Below, one piece after another: positions 10,482 through 19,864 of a DNA stretch of 64,000 nucleotides. The notes beneath the pieces are model-generated. The model did no database searches. It saw only the letters and a list, made by a program, of their open reading frames with translations, and had not been told where the DNA came from. The stretch spans positions 54,824 to 118,823 of the forward strand of contig NZ_JAEMTA010000011.1 of the NCBI RefSeq assembly GCF_016462545.1, read 5' to 3'. The stretch is from Mycolicibacterium sp. GTDB taxonomy: Bacteria > Actinomycetota > Actinomycetes > Mycobacteriales > Mycobacteriaceae. The translations under genes were made by a program, and so were the position numbers. Each line of letters begins with the position of its first letter. The first letter of the stretch is position 1.

Positions 10482-11870
10482 TCAGCGGCGCCGCGAACGC
10501 GGACGGACGAGCGAGACGTCGATGAGCCGTTGTACGCCCACGTCGATTCCGGCAGCCAACTCCTCGACGCCCACGTCGGCGTCGAAGTCGCCGATCAGGC
10601 CGAACACCAACTCGTCGGCGTAGGTCATGATGGCGATTCCCGTTCGCAACTGAAGGGCAATGGGGGGTACCGGCATCAGCGAGACCACCTCGCGGTCCAT
10701 CACCCGCAGCCGCTGGCGAGGACCCGGTACGTTCGTCGCCACGGTGACCACACCCCGCTGCGGGAGTTTCGTCAGTAGCCGAATCGTCCACGCCGTGAGG
10801 GCGAACGGGAGGTAGCTCGAGCCCGCCACTACCGCCCCGCCGGCCTGGCGCTGCCCACTCGACTTCGCCGTCATCAACCGGGTGTGCACCGTCAACAGTC
10901 GCTGCACGGGGTCAGCCTCCTCGACCGGCAGCAACGGCAGCATCACCGACACCCGGTTGTCCGGCTCGTGCAGGCTGTCGGCGGTCCGCAGCGAGACCGG
11001 GATGAGGGTGCGCAGGGAGTTTCGCTTGGGGTCGCGCCCCCGCCGCAGCAGCGCCATTCGGAAGCTGTCGCTGATCGCCGCCAACGCGACGTCGTTGATG
11101 GTCACCTCGTACCGCTTCCGAACCGCGTCGAGGTCGGCCAGAGACACCCGGGCGGCGCTGTAGCGGCGAAGGTCGCTCACCGGCCCCGTGAGCGAAGGGG
11201 CTGCGGGGGACACGATTCCCGCGGCGATCTCGGCGGCGCCCGCGGTCACGCGGTAGGCGGTGCGCGCGACACTCTGGGAGAGATGCCAGGAGTCGGCGAT
11301 CAGGTGCAGCGGATTGAGGCTGGGGACGACGAACCCGGTTCGCCGCTCGGGCACCTGCTTACTGCCACGGATGTCGGTGGCGAACGTCTCGGTGTTCTCG
11401 CCGTCGCACATCTGCGTGAGGATGCTGCCTGCGGAAATGCCGTCGGCGATGCAGTGGTGGATCTTGGTCAACATCGCCCACTTGCCGTCGGCGACCCCCT
11501 CGATCATCCAGCACTCCCATAGGGGCCGGGCTCGATCCAGGCGCCGTTCCATCAGGTCGGCGACGACGCCGAACAACGCTCGCTCGTCGCCCGGGCTCGC
11601 CACTGCGGTGTGACGGACGTGGTGCTCGACGTTGAAGGCGGTGTCGAGAATCCATTCCGGAGCGCTCCAGTCCCACTGATGTGACTTCACCACCTGCATG
11701 CACCGAGGAATGCGCCGGACACGTTCCGCGATCAGCGTCATCAGTTCGGCGAATGGCGGTGGCGGGCCGTCCAGGATCGCCAGGGCACCGATCGCCAGGC
11801 TCACGTGATCGTCGGAGTCCTCGGCCTCCAGGAAGCCGGCGTCCAGTACCGACAAGCGCTCGGTGTGCAT
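10482..11870 (-). CDS. tgs1: Triacylglycerol/wax ester synthase (WS/DGAT), Tgs1-like
   Basis: A 462-residue acyl-CoA:diacylglycerol acyltransferase. The catalytic HHxxxDG motif is HHCIADG at residues 138-144, and the second conserved region is PLWECWMIEGVADGKW. The N-terminal LDAGFLEAEDSDDHVSLAIGA (shown in part: DHVSLAIGAL) and the length match M. tuberculosis Tgs1 (Rv3130c, 463 residues), the main enzyme of triacylglycerol storage under hypoxia. The ATG is preceded 56 bp upstream by a strong DosR box, and the gene diverges from fdxA. It is probably associated with the inner membrane face and lipid bodies. Confidence 0.85.
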   Translation of the reverse strand: MHTERLSVLDAGFLEAEDSDDHVSLAIGALAILDGPPPPFAELMTLIAERVRRIPRCMQVVKSHQWDWSAPEWILDTAFNVEHHVRHTAVASPGDERALFGVVADLMERRLDRARPLWECWMIEGVADGKWAMLTKIHHCIADGISAGSILTQMCDGENTETFATDIRGSKQVPERRTGFVVPSLNPLHLIADSWHLSQSVARTAYRVTAGAAEIAAGIVSPAAPSLTGPVSDLRRYSAARVSLADLDAVRKRYEVTINDVALAAISDSFRMALLRRGRDPKRNSLRTLIPVSLRTADSLHEPDNRVSVMLPLLPVEEADPVQRLLTVHTRLMTAKSSGQRQAGGAVVAGSSYLPFALTAWTIRLLTKLPQRGVVTVATNVPGPRQRLRVMDREVVSLMPVPPIALQLRTGIAIMTYADELVFGLIGDFDADVGVEELAAGIDVGVQRLIDVSLVRPRSRRR

Positions 11871-11925
11871 CCCTTTACTCCCTTCGCGGAAGCCTCACTG
11901 TCACCGTTTTCGCGAGGAATGCACA

Positions 11926-11939
11926 GGGCCATAGGTCCT
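11926..11939. promoter_or_regulatory. DosR box upstream of tgs1
   Basis: GGGCCATAGGTCCT is a strong DosR core with the conserved C5 and G10. It lies 56 bp upstream of the tgs1-like start codon. Confidence 0.7.
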
Positions 11940-12012
11940 TTCGCCATGCCCGGGGACACTGCCGAACGCAGCCAGGGCCGAGCGGCTCCGAGGCCCTAGG
12001 GCCTTCCAGGAA

Positions 12013-12026
12013 GGGCCATTCGGCCC
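12013..12026. promoter_or_regulatory. DosR box upstream of fdxA
   Basis: GGGCCATTCGGCCC is a symmetric DosR-type core 38 bp upstream of the fdxA ATG. With the box at 11926 it gives each divergent gene its own site. Confidence 0.75.
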
Positions 12027-12063
12027 ATGCCGAACGCTTGCAGCACTGGATACGCTGCCGCAC

Positions 12064-12423
12064 ATGACCTATGTGATCGGAAGCGACTGCGTCGACGTCA
12101 TGGACAAGTCGTGTGTGCAGGAGTGCCCCGTCGACTGCATCTACGAGGGCGACCGAGTGCTCTACATCAATCCCGACGAGTGCGTGGACTGCGGAGCCTG
12201 CCGAATCGCCTGCCGCGTCGACGCCATCTTCTACGAGACCGATCTGCCCGAGGACCAGTTCCAGCACATGGCTGACAATGCGGCCTTCTTCACCGACGTG
12301 CTCCCGGGCAAGGAACTACCGCTGGGGATGCCCGGGGGAGCCGATGACCTCGGGCGAGTGGGCGTCGACACACCGCTGATCGCGGCCATGCCACCACGGT
12401 CGGGTCGCCACGACGGCGACTGA
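12064..12423 (+). CDS. fdxA: Ferredoxin FdxA (7Fe type)
   Basis: A 119-residue seven-iron ferredoxin. It starts MTYVIGSDCVDVMDKSCV, and the cluster ligands lie in CVQECPVDCIYEG ([3Fe-4S]) and CVDCGACRIACRVDA ([4Fe-4S]), where CxxCxxCxxxC ends in Arg rather than Pro. The C-terminal extension (NAAFFTDVLPGKE ... GVDTPLIAA) is typical of mycobacterial FdxA (Rv2007c, 114 residues), which is strongly DosR-induced. It could carry electrons for the PFOR encoded at 22.3-25.8 kb. The start at the ATG is unambiguous. Confidence 0.93.
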   Translation: MTYVIGSDCVDVMDKSCVQECPVDCIYEGDRVLYINPDECVDCGACRIACRVDAIFYETDLPEDQFQHMADNAAFFTDVLPGKELPLGMPGGADDLGRVGVDTPLIAAMPPRSGRHDGD

Positions 12424-12429
12424 GGCGGC

Positions 12430-12783
12430 CTAGCGGCTGAACGTCATCGACAGGACCACGCCTGCGCCGACGAGGAGCGCCAGGCCGATGAGCGGCACCG
12501 CGATTCCCCACCGCTTCTTCGCGGTGAAGAACGACAGACCTAGCGTCGCCAGAGCGACAATCGGTGCGCCGTAACACAACACGCCGAACCAGAACTCGCC
12601 AGGACCCGTGCGTCGACACAGTTCGTCGGTGCACCCCGTGGTACCCATGACCTGTCCCACCGCGAAGAGCATGACGAGTGCCGCGCCGGGAATCGTCAGC
12701 GCCGCCAATGCCCAGTTGAGGCCCGGCCGAGTACCTCCAGCGCGGAGCTCGTCGTTCGACATGACGTCCGTGTCTTGCTTCAT
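12430..12783 (-). CDS. Small membrane protein of unknown function
   Basis: A 117-residue protein not recognised as a named family. It has three predicted membrane segments (about residues 24-45, 64-84 and 91-113) and, between the first two, a short loop GCTDELCRR with two Cys that could form a disulfide or bind metal. The start at 12783 is preferred because GAGAGG precedes it; the frame is open 29 codons further upstream. It lies between fdxA (convergent) and a USP on the same strand, so it may share the USP transcript. Confidence 0.6.
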   Translation of the reverse strand: MKQDTDVMSNDELRAGGTRPGLNWALAALTIPGAALVMLFAVGQVMGTTGCTDELCRRTGPGEFWFGVLCYGAPIVALATLGLSFFTAKKRWGIAVPLIGLALLVGAGVVLSMTFSR

Positions 12784-12873
12784 GACTGGCCTCTCGTGGA
12801 GCTCACCAGTGAATTCGATCATCGCGTCGGCACCGGATGTTAGGGCCGGAAGGCCTCGTTCACCGCGCACCCG

Positions 12874-13767
12874 TCATCCGCGACGGGCGACGATCACCGG
12901 CGTACGAGCTGCGTGTACGACGGCGGTGCTGACGGAGCCGAGCACCATCCCGGCGAATCCGCCGCGGCCGTGGCTGCCGACTACGACGAGCTGGGCGGAT
13001 TCGGCCGCCTCGAGCAAGTGGCGTGCGGGTTGATTCAGCACCACCCGGCGGTTGACCACGACATCGGGGTAGCGGTCGCTCCAACCGGAGAGTCGCTCAG
13101 ACAGCACCTCGGCGGCCTGGGCCTCGAAGTCGGGCCACGTCGAGCGCGAAATGTAGGACGGCTCGGTGTCGAGCCAGGCATGGATGGCCACCAATTCAAC
13201 TCCGCGAGAGCACGCTTCGCCGAAGGCGATCGCGATGGCCAGTTCCGAGGCTGGTGAGCCGTCGACGCCGAGTACGACCGGACCGCGGCGGCCCGTAGGT
13301 CCCCCGTCGGCCGGATCGTGGATTACCGCGACCGGGCAGTGCGCGTGGTGTACCAGTCCGGTGCTGATCGATCCGAACAGACCTCGGCGCCAGGCTCCGT
13401 ACCCTCGACAACCCACCACGATCATCTGCGCGTCCTTGCTGACGTCGATCAGAGTCGGGACGGGATTGGCGATGACCAACTCGCTGTGAACGTCGATGTT
13501 CCCGCCCGGGGGAATCGCGGCCTTCACTACTCGCCGTGCAGACTCGAGGACGCGCTGCGCCTCTTCCTCCTGAAGTCGACCGAAGTCCGCGGGAAGTGGG
13601 GCCATCGAGTATCCCACTCCCAAGCCGGGCACCGGATTCACGACGTGCAGCAGTGTCAGGTCGACCTTTCGCATCGCCGCCTCACCGGCGGCCCAACGGA
13701 TCGCTGCGTCCGAGGCGGTCGATCCGTCGACACCGACGATGATCCGCTCAGATTTATTGTCGGACAT
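12874..13767 (-). CDS. Universal stress protein, two Usp domains
   Basis: A 297-residue tandem Usp protein. Both ATP signatures are intact: GCRGYGAWRRGLFGS and GSHGRGGFAGMVLGS. The start at 13767 (MSDNKSERIIVGVDGS) is chosen because GGAAGGA stands just upstream; the open frame extends 33 codons further without a Usp-like sequence. The 255-bp region upstream, shared with the end of the CstR-like gene, holds no convincing DosR box. Its C-terminal half is very close to those of the USPs at 1896 and 44565. Confidence 0.9.
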   Translation of the reverse strand: MSDNKSERIIVGVDGSTASDAAIRWAAGEAAMRKVDLTLLHVVNPVPGLGVGYSMAPLPADFGRLQEEEAQRVLESARRVVKAAIPPGGNIDVHSELVIANPVPTLIDVSKDAQMIVVGCRGYGAWRRGLFGSISTGLVHHAHCPVAVIHDPADGGPTGRRGPVVLGVDGSPASELAIAIAFGEACSRGVELVAIHAWLDTEPSYISRSTWPDFEAQAAEVLSERLSGWSDRYPDVVVNRRVVLNQPARHLLEAAESAQLVVVGSHGRGGFAGMVLGSVSTAVVHAARTPVIVARRG

Positions 13768-13997
13768 GGGAATCCTTCCACCAAGGGGCCGATGACGTTG
13801 CGCAGCGACCACACGGTCACCACACGAGTCGGTGATGGACATCGACGCTAGAGCCGGGATGTCCACGCGGTTAGAGTCGTTCGGCCCCTGCGATTGCGGC
13901 GAACGTCATCTCGGCCGGACCGCCACACCTCGCGATGGGTCAGGAATTCAGATGGCGTCGGCGAACGCCATCGGACGAGCGCGCACAATCGCCCGAT

Positions 13998-14020
13998 GGC
14001 GCCGAGGCGATTTCGGCGCC
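13998..14020. terminator. Hairpin after the cstR-like gene
   Basis: GGCGCCGA and TCGGCGCC form a perfect 8-bp stem around a 7-base loop, starting one base beyond the stop codon of the minus-strand repressor gene. There is no T-tract, so it may be a transcript-stabilising or weak termination structure, not a classical intrinsic terminator. Confidence 0.4.
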
Positions 14021-14021
14021 G

Positions 14022-15234
<1,213 letters not shown>

Positions 15235-15238
<4 letters not shown>

Positions 15239-15399
15239 GACCGTTGACCGTTCGGGGGGGTCACCAGCTGGGAGACGACGGTCTGGGCGTCGCAGGTGGC
15301 GCCACGGTTGTAGGGCAGCCGCGACAGCGCCATGCCCATCGCGCAGGTGTTGGTCAGCGACGCGAAGGACAGTCCGATGGTGGCAGCGGAAGCAGTCAT
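15235..15399 (-). CDS. 54-residue mini-protein, like the C-terminal tail of rhodanese-DUF2892 proteins
   Basis: A short gene of 54 codons: a MTASAATIGLSFASL start, then TNTCAMGMALSRLPYNRG and a Cys-containing end (GATCDAQTV). This block is what closes membrane rhodanese proteins with a DUF2892 region, where a motif like TNTCAMG...LPYNR follows the last membrane helix. Here no rhodanese domain precedes it. It has its own AAAGGA about 11 bp ahead of the ATG, no internal stops, and its TGA overlaps the exporter's ATG. It could be a working small membrane-associated protein or a relic of a truncated rhodanese. The two Cys in a sulfur operon suggest persulfide chemistry, but this is inference. Confidence 0.6.
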
Positions 15400-15453
15400 G
15401 TGTGTCCGGTCCTTTCGGCAGTGGCGGACGGTGACGAAGGCCTCTAGGCGTCA

Positions 15454-15471
15454 TATACCACCGGGGGTATC
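15454..15471. promoter_or_regulatory. CstR-type operator 1
   Basis: Core TACCACCGGGGGTA (15456-15469), an inverted repeat about 55 bp upstream of the mini-gene start. It is the first of four similar sites between the divergent sulfur genes. Confidence 0.65.
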
Positions 15472-15488
15472 ATCAGTTGAATGGTACG

Positions 15489-15507
15489 CATACCCATAGG
15501 GGTATTG
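15489..15507. promoter_or_regulatory. CstR-type operator 2
   Basis: Core TACCCATAGGGGTA (15491-15504). It lies between a minus-strand TTGACA (15511-15506) and TACCAT (15486-15481), which could be the -35 and -10 of the exporter promoter, so repressor binding here would block that promoter. Confidence 0.65.
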
Positions 15508-15522
15508 TCAACGAAGAAATAA

Positions 15523-15540
15523 AATACCCCCAGGGGTACT
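15523..15540. promoter_or_regulatory. CstR-type operator 3
   Basis: Core TACCCCCAGGGGTA (15525-15538), the most symmetric of the series, placed about 65 bp ahead of the persulfide dioxygenase start. Confidence 0.7.
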
Positions 15541-15543
15541 TGA

Positions 15544-15563
15544 CATACCCATTCGGGTGTATG
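15544..15563. promoter_or_regulatory. CstR-type operator 4
   Basis: CATACCCATTCGGGTGTATG, an imperfect inverted repeat directly after a plus-strand TTGACA (15540-15545). It overlaps the likely promoter of the persulfide dioxygenase gene. Confidence 0.55.
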
Positions 15564-15604
15564 CCACGGTGGCATCACCGCAGATCGAAGAGAGAGAAGT
15601 GACG

Positions 15605-16984
15605 ATGATCTTCACCCAGTACTACTTGGACTGCCTGTCGCACGCGTCGTACATGATCGGAGACGAAACCTCTGGTCGCGCAGTCGTCGTCGACCCGCAC
15701 CGTGACGTCGCCGAGTACGTGTCCGACGCCAACCGGTTGGGCGTGCGCATCGAGTTGGTCATCGAGACCCACTTCCATGCCGACTTCTTGTCCGGTCACC
15801 TCGAGCTGGCGAAGGCGACCGGTGCGAAGATCGTCTACTCCTCGGTCGCCGAGACCGAGTTCGAGTCGATGGGAGTCGCCGACGGCGAACGGTATTCGCT
15901 CGGCGAGGTCACCTTGGAGTTCCGCCACACCCCCGGGCACACTCCGGAGTCGATGAGCATCGTGGTCTACGAGCATGCCGACGACGAGGTGCCCTACGGG
16001 GTGTTGACCGGCGACACCCTGTTCATCGGCGACGTGGGCCGTCCCGACCTGCTCGCCTCGATCGGCTTCACCCGAGAAGAGCTCGCCGACAAGCTGTACG
16101 ACTCGTTGCACGACGAGCTGATGACGCTGCCGGACGCCACCCGGGTGTACCCGGCGCACGGTGCGGGTTCGGCGTGCGGCAAGAACCTCTCGACCGATCT
16201 CTGGTCGACCATAGGGGATCAGAAGGCGACGAACTATGCGCTGCGCGCACCGGACAAGGCCACCTTCATGAACCTCGTCACCGAGGGGCAGCCGCCGGCG
16301 CCGGGTTACTTCGTCTACGACGCGATCCTCAATCGCAAGGACCGCGAACTGCTCGACGAAGCGCACGTCCCGACGGCGATGAGCTTCGAGCAGGTCCGGA
16401 AGGCGATCGACGGCGGTGCCGTCCTCGTCGACGGGCGCAGTCCCGAGGAGTTCGCCCTGGGCCACCTGCGCCACGCCATCAACATCGGCCTGGCCGGCCG
16501 CTATGCGGAGTTCGCCGGTTCGGTGTTGCCGTCCGATGTCGACGTGGTGCTCTTCACCGAGCCGGGCCAGGAACTGGAGGGCAAGAATCGGCTGGCTCGC
16601 ATCGGGTTCGATCGGGTGATCGGCTATCTGGCCAATCCGTATGAGGTGATGCTCGCCCGCCAGGGCGACGTGCAGGTGGCCTCGCGGTTGACGGCCAAGG
16701 CGTTCGACGAACGGGCCTCTGAGCTGGCTGATTTGCAGATCGTCGACGTCCGCAACCCGGGTGAGGTCGAGGCCGGATCCATCCCGCGCGCAATTCCGAT
16801 TCCGGTGGGCCAGTTGCCCGCCCGTCTTGGTGAGCTCGATCCGACGCGGCCGACGGTCGTGTACTGCGCGGGCGGCTACCGGTCGTCGGTCGCGGCGAGC
16901 CTCCTGCGGCAGAACGGCTTCGACGACGTCAGCGACATCCTGGGCGGTTACGGCGCTTGGGCTGACGCGGTTCAGAACGCCTGA
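15605..16984 (+). CDS. Persulfide dioxygenase-rhodanese fusion (MBL fold plus two rhodanese domains)
   Basis: A 459-residue enzyme. The N-terminal metallo-beta-lactamase domain (about 1-250) has THFHADFLSGH as the metal motif, then TPGHTPESMSI and YPAHGAGSACGK, as in ETHE1-type persulfide dioxygenases that oxidise glutathione or other low-molecular-weight persulfides to sulfite. Two rhodanese domains follow. The first (about 255-350) has VVLFTEPGQE where the active Cys should be, so it is inactive. The second (about 360-455) has VVYCAGGYRS with Cys. ATG at 15605 is chosen; a GTG two codons earlier is possible. It diverges from the exporter across CstR-type operators, forming one persulfide detoxification unit. 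Confidence 0.9.
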   Translation: MIFTQYYLDCLSHASYMIGDETSGRAVVVDPHRDVAEYVSDANRLGVRIELVIETHFHADFLSGHLELAKATGAKIVYSSVAETEFESMGVADGERYSLGEVTLEFRHTPGHTPESMSIVVYEHADDEVPYGVLTGDTLFIGDVGRPDLLASIGFTREELADKLYDSLHDELMTLPDATRVYPAHGAGSACGKNLSTDLWSTIGDQKATNYALRAPDKATFMNLVTEGQPPAPGYFVYDAILNRKDRELLDEAHVPTAMSFEQVRKAIDGGAVLVDGRSPEEFALGHLRHAINIGLAGRYAEFAGSVLPSDVDVVLFTEPGQELEGKNRLARIGFDRVIGYLANPYEVMLARQGDVQVASRLTAKAFDERASELADLQIVDVRNPGEVEAGSIPRAIPIPVGQLPARLGELDPTRPTVVYCAGGYRSSVAASLLRQNGFDDVSDILGGYGAWADAVQNA

Positions 16985-17084
16985 AGGACGGGTGTTCGCA
17001 CCAATCGTCCACCCGTCAGCAGCGGGCGAGACGATGATGGTGCTACCGGCGTGTCGATGAACGGCCGGTGGACCGAGGAGACGC

Positions 17085-17960
17085 GTGGCGAACTGGGTAG
17101 TCGCAGTGGTTGGTTCATTGCTCGTGGCCGTAGTGGTCCGCGACGTGTTCCACACGCTGTTCCACCCGGTCGGTCACGGCAGTATCGCGCCCCAAATGAT
17201 GAGGCTTGTGTGGTGGTTGCTGCGGGCGTTCCGCTCGGATCGCCGGATCGCCTCGCTGACGGGACCACTCGGGATCGCGCTGGTCGTGCTGACCTGGGGC
17301 GCCATGGCCGTTCTCGGCTGGGCGATGCTGTACTACAGCCAGATGCCGAACGGCTTCGTCTACGGATCCGAGTTGAATCCCGCCGACCGCCACGACGTGC
17401 TCGACGCGCTATATCTGTCACTGGTGACCATCGGGACGCTCGGTTTCGGTGACATCGTTCCCACGTCGCCGTTCGTTCGCATGATCGTCCCGCTCGAGGC
17501 GTTGTTCGGCTTCATGCTCTTGACGGCGGCCGTATCCTGGGTTCTCCAGATCTACCCAGCGCTACATCGACGACGCGTTCTGGCACTTCAGCTTTCGACG
17601 CTGCGCGAGGCGCGGCAGGCGAATCCAGACCTGGGCATCGAGAGCGTTCCCATCGACGTCCTCACCGGACTTGCCGGTGCCATCGTCGAAGCCCGCAACG
17701 ACTTCACGCAATACGGAGCGACCTACTACTTTCGTGACCTCGAAACGGATGCCTCCCTGGCATCGTCACTGGACTACGCGACGCACATCGCCACCGAAGC
17801 GACCGCAAGCGCCGAGCCCCAGACGCAGCTTGCCGGCGCGCTCATCGGCGCTGCCATCCGAAGTCTGGCGGATCTGCTCAACCGGGAGTTCCTGAAGTTC
17901 GACGGTGACACCGACGCGGTCATCCGGGCCTACGCTGCGGACCATCGACACGTCGACTGA
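17085..17960 (+). CDS. Ion channel-like membrane protein (2-TM K+ channel pore)
   Basis: A 291-residue protein with an N-terminal membrane helix (about 3-25), a second helix (about 62-86), a pore loop and a third helix (about 133-155). The pore loop reads YLSLVTIGTLGFGDIVP, close to the K+-channel signature TVGYGD but with TLGFGD. The remaining 135 residues are cytoplasmic and not recognised. An Ion_trans_2 channel is the best reading; K+ selectivity cannot be assured with Phe in the filter. The start shown is a GTG (17085). It follows the sulfur unit by 100 bp and converges on the alcohol dehydrogenase. Confidence 0.75.
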   Translation: MANWVVAVVGSLLVAVVVRDVFHTLFHPVGHGSIAPQMMRLVWWLLRAFRSDRRIASLTGPLGIALVVLTWGAMAVLGWAMLYYSQMPNGFVYGSELNPADRHDVLDALYLSLVTIGTLGFGDIVPTSPFVRMIVPLEALFGFMLLTAAVSWVLQIYPALHRRRVLALQLSTLREARQANPDLGIESVPIDVLTGLAGAIVEARNDFTQYGATYYFRDLETDASLASSLDYATHIATEATASAEPQTQLAGALIGAAIRSLADLLNREFLKFDGDTDAVIRAYAADHRHVD

Positions 17961-17991
17961 GGCACCGGGCCTGGACGACCGCCGAACGCGG

Positions 17992-19032
17992 TCATACGAC
18001 GAGCACTGCCGCACCCGAGATCCGGCCCGCGCTCAAGTCACTCAGCGCCGCGTCGGCCTGATCCAGCGCGTACCGGTGGGCAGTAACCGCGATGTGGTGC
18101 TCACCGGCGAATGCCAGGAACGCACGCGCATCGGCGCGGGTGTTCGACGTCACCGAGCGAACCTGGCGCTCCTGGAAGAGATGGCGTTGGTAGTTCAGCA
18201 CCGGAATGTCGGTGAGGTGGATCCCGGCTATCGCCAGGGTGCCGCCGCGGTCTAAGGCCTCCATCGCCGGAAGGACCAGCTCGCCAACCGGTGCGAAGAG
18301 TATCGCTGCGTCCAACGGCACCGGCGGACGATCGGCGGCGCCCTGTGCCGACGCGGCGCCGAGTGCCAATGCCAGCTCCTGGGCTTCCCGGCCACGGGTC
18401 ATGACGTGCACCTCCGCGCCCTGCGCACTCGCCACCTGGGCGGTGATGTGGGCGCTCCCTCCGAAGCCATAGATGCCGAGCCTGCCGTTCGGTGGAAGGT
18501 CGGCGCGCAGCAACGATCGATATCCGATGATGCCCGCGCACAACAGCGGAGCGAGCTCGGTATCGGAGTAGCCCGAAGGTAGGCGGTGCACGAACTCAGC
18601 GGGTGCGGTGGTGAATTCCGCGTATCCACCGTCGGCATCCCACCCGGTGTAGCGCGACTCCGGACACAGGTTCTCGTGGCCACGAACGCAGAAGCGACAG
18701 TGTCCGCACGTATTCCGCAACCAGGCGACCCCGACCCGATCGCCGACGGCGAGATCACCGGTGACGCCGGCTCCCGTGGCCACCACCTCGCCGACTACTT
18801 CGTGTCCCGGTGTCACGTGCGAAAGATGCACCGGGAGATCACCTTCGGTGACATGCAGGTCGGTGCGACATACACCACAGGCCAGCACGGCGACCAAGAT
18901 CTCGCCATCACCCGGTGCCGGCACGCGGTCAGTGACGAACTCGAGTGGGCGAGAGCTCATCGGTCCCGGGGTCCGTACCCGCCAGGCGCGCATCCGTCGA
19001 TCGGTCACCGGCCCATCGTCGTCCACTCTCAC
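17992..19032 (-). CDS. Zinc-dependent alcohol dehydrogenase
   Basis: A 346-residue medium-chain dehydrogenase. Catalytic-zinc ligands are in [19 protein letters not shown] and [10 protein letters not shown], and structural-zinc Cys are in [15 protein letters not shown] (about residues 108-122). The coenzyme-binding glycine motif is [14 protein letters not shown] (about 187-200). It probably oxidises or reduces primary alcohols and aldehydes with NAD(P). The GTG start overlaps the stop of the TetR gene (GTGA), so the two are translationally coupled; an in-frame ATG 13 codons later is the alternative start. Confidence 0.87.
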   Translation of the reverse strand: MRVDDDGPVTDRRMRAWRVRTPGPMSSRPLEFVTDRVPAPGDGEILVAVLACGVCRTDLHVTEGDLPVHLSHVTPGHEVVGEVVATGAGVTGDLAVGDRVGVAWLRNTCGHCRFCVRGHENLCPESRYTGWDADGGYAEFTTAPAEFVHRLPSGYSDTELAPLLCAGIIGYRSLLRADLPPNGRLGIYGFGGSAHITAQVASAQGAEVHVMTRGREAQELALALGAASAQGAADRPPVPLDAAILFAPVGELVLPAMEALDRGGTLAIAGIHLTDIPVLNYQRHLFQERQVRSVTSNTRADARAFLAFAGEHHIAVTAHRYALDQADAALSDLSAGRISGAAVLVV

Positions 19033-19658
19033 GCGTTATGCGAGTGCGTGCGGAACGCCTCGTACATCGTGTCGTCGGCCATCAGGCCCTGCGTGTACAG
19101 CTCGAGTGCGGGCAGGATCATGTCCCTGGCATAGTCGCGGAGCACCGCGGCCATGTCCCCGGGGGTGTCATGCATGCGGAGGTACAGCAGAAAGGCCCCG
19201 CCTCCGTTCATCGCAAGAAAGCGGGCCCTGGCCTTCGGATCACGGCTCGGCTTGACGCTTCCCTTGTCGACCGCGTCCTCGAGATAGATCTCGGTGGTGT
19301 CGATCATCTCGCACATCAGGGTGTGACCGAGCTCGTCGCCTGCCTGTAGGGACTGCATCAGGTAGGACATCGTCGGGGCGAATGACTCGATCCGACCGAG
19401 TTGGGTGAACCAGGTGCCGGGGTCACGGGTATTCAGCGCCGTGGACTTGGCGGCACGAATGGACGACAGCACGTCCTCGTCACACGCGTGGCGCAGCCCA
19501 TTGATGGAGCCGAACAGATCGCTCAGGGTGGAGGTGTCCACGTCGAGCGCGATCGAGAGCTCCAACGTCGACTGGTCGAAGCCGAATCTCCCGAAGTGCT
19601 GGATCGCCTCCGCACGAAGGCGATCTACGAGGGTGGGTTCGTCGTGGACTGTGGTCAT
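19029..19658 (-). CDS. TetR-family transcriptional regulator
   Basis: A 209-residue regulator. The N-terminal HTH is [20 protein letters not shown] followed by [16 protein letters not shown] (about residues 10-60), and the variable C-terminal half (about 80-200) would bind a ligand. It is the first gene of a two-gene unit with the alcohol dehydrogenase. A DosR-type box lies 67 bp upstream, shared with the divergent WS/DGAT gene. It may control the dehydrogenase, the acyltransferase or both; the ligand is unknown. Confidence 0.82.
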   Translation of the reverse strand: MTTVHDEPTLVDRLRAEAIQHFGRFGFDQSTLELSIALDVDTSTLSDLFGSINGLRHACDEDVLSSIRAAKSTALNTRDPGTWFTQLGRIESFAPTMSYLMQSLQAGDELGHTLMCEMIDTTEIYLEDAVDKGSVKPSRDPKARARFLAMNGGGAFLLYLRMHDTPGDMAAVLRDYARDMILPALELYTQGLMADDTMYEAFRTHSHNA

Positions 19659-19724
19659 GGTGTCCTCCGGGAGACAGTCGAGGCCGATGCGTCGATTTCA
19701 CCCCGAACCGGGTCGATTGCAGTA

Positions 19725-19738
19725 GGGGCCTTCGGCCC
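19725..19738. promoter_or_regulatory. DosR box between tetR and WS/DGAT
   Basis: GGGGCCTTCGGCCC carries the DosR core pattern and lies 67 bp from the TetR start. It may serve the TetR-ADH transcript. Confidence 0.6.
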
Positions 19739-19798
19739 GGTTGACGTGCCAAAGGACAGGTCGCACCGCTCGCCCGCCGCCAAAGGCCACCTTCTCGA

Positions 19799-19812
19799 AG
19801 GACCAAGGTCAC
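19799..19812. promoter_or_regulatory. DosR box upstream of the second WS/DGAT
   Basis: AGGACCAAGGTCAC keeps the inner GACC/GGTC half-sites of the DosR core and lies 53 bp upstream of the acyltransferase ATG. Confidence 0.55.
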
Positions 19813-19864
19813 CTCTGGTACCGAGGTGCCAACGGCGACGGACACGAGTCGTAACTTGGGACGA

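Noticed and set aside
15575..17155. A 526-codon minus-strand open frame over the persulfide dioxygenase
   Set aside because: It is a mirror of the MBL-rhodanese gene, with no domain and no ribosome site.
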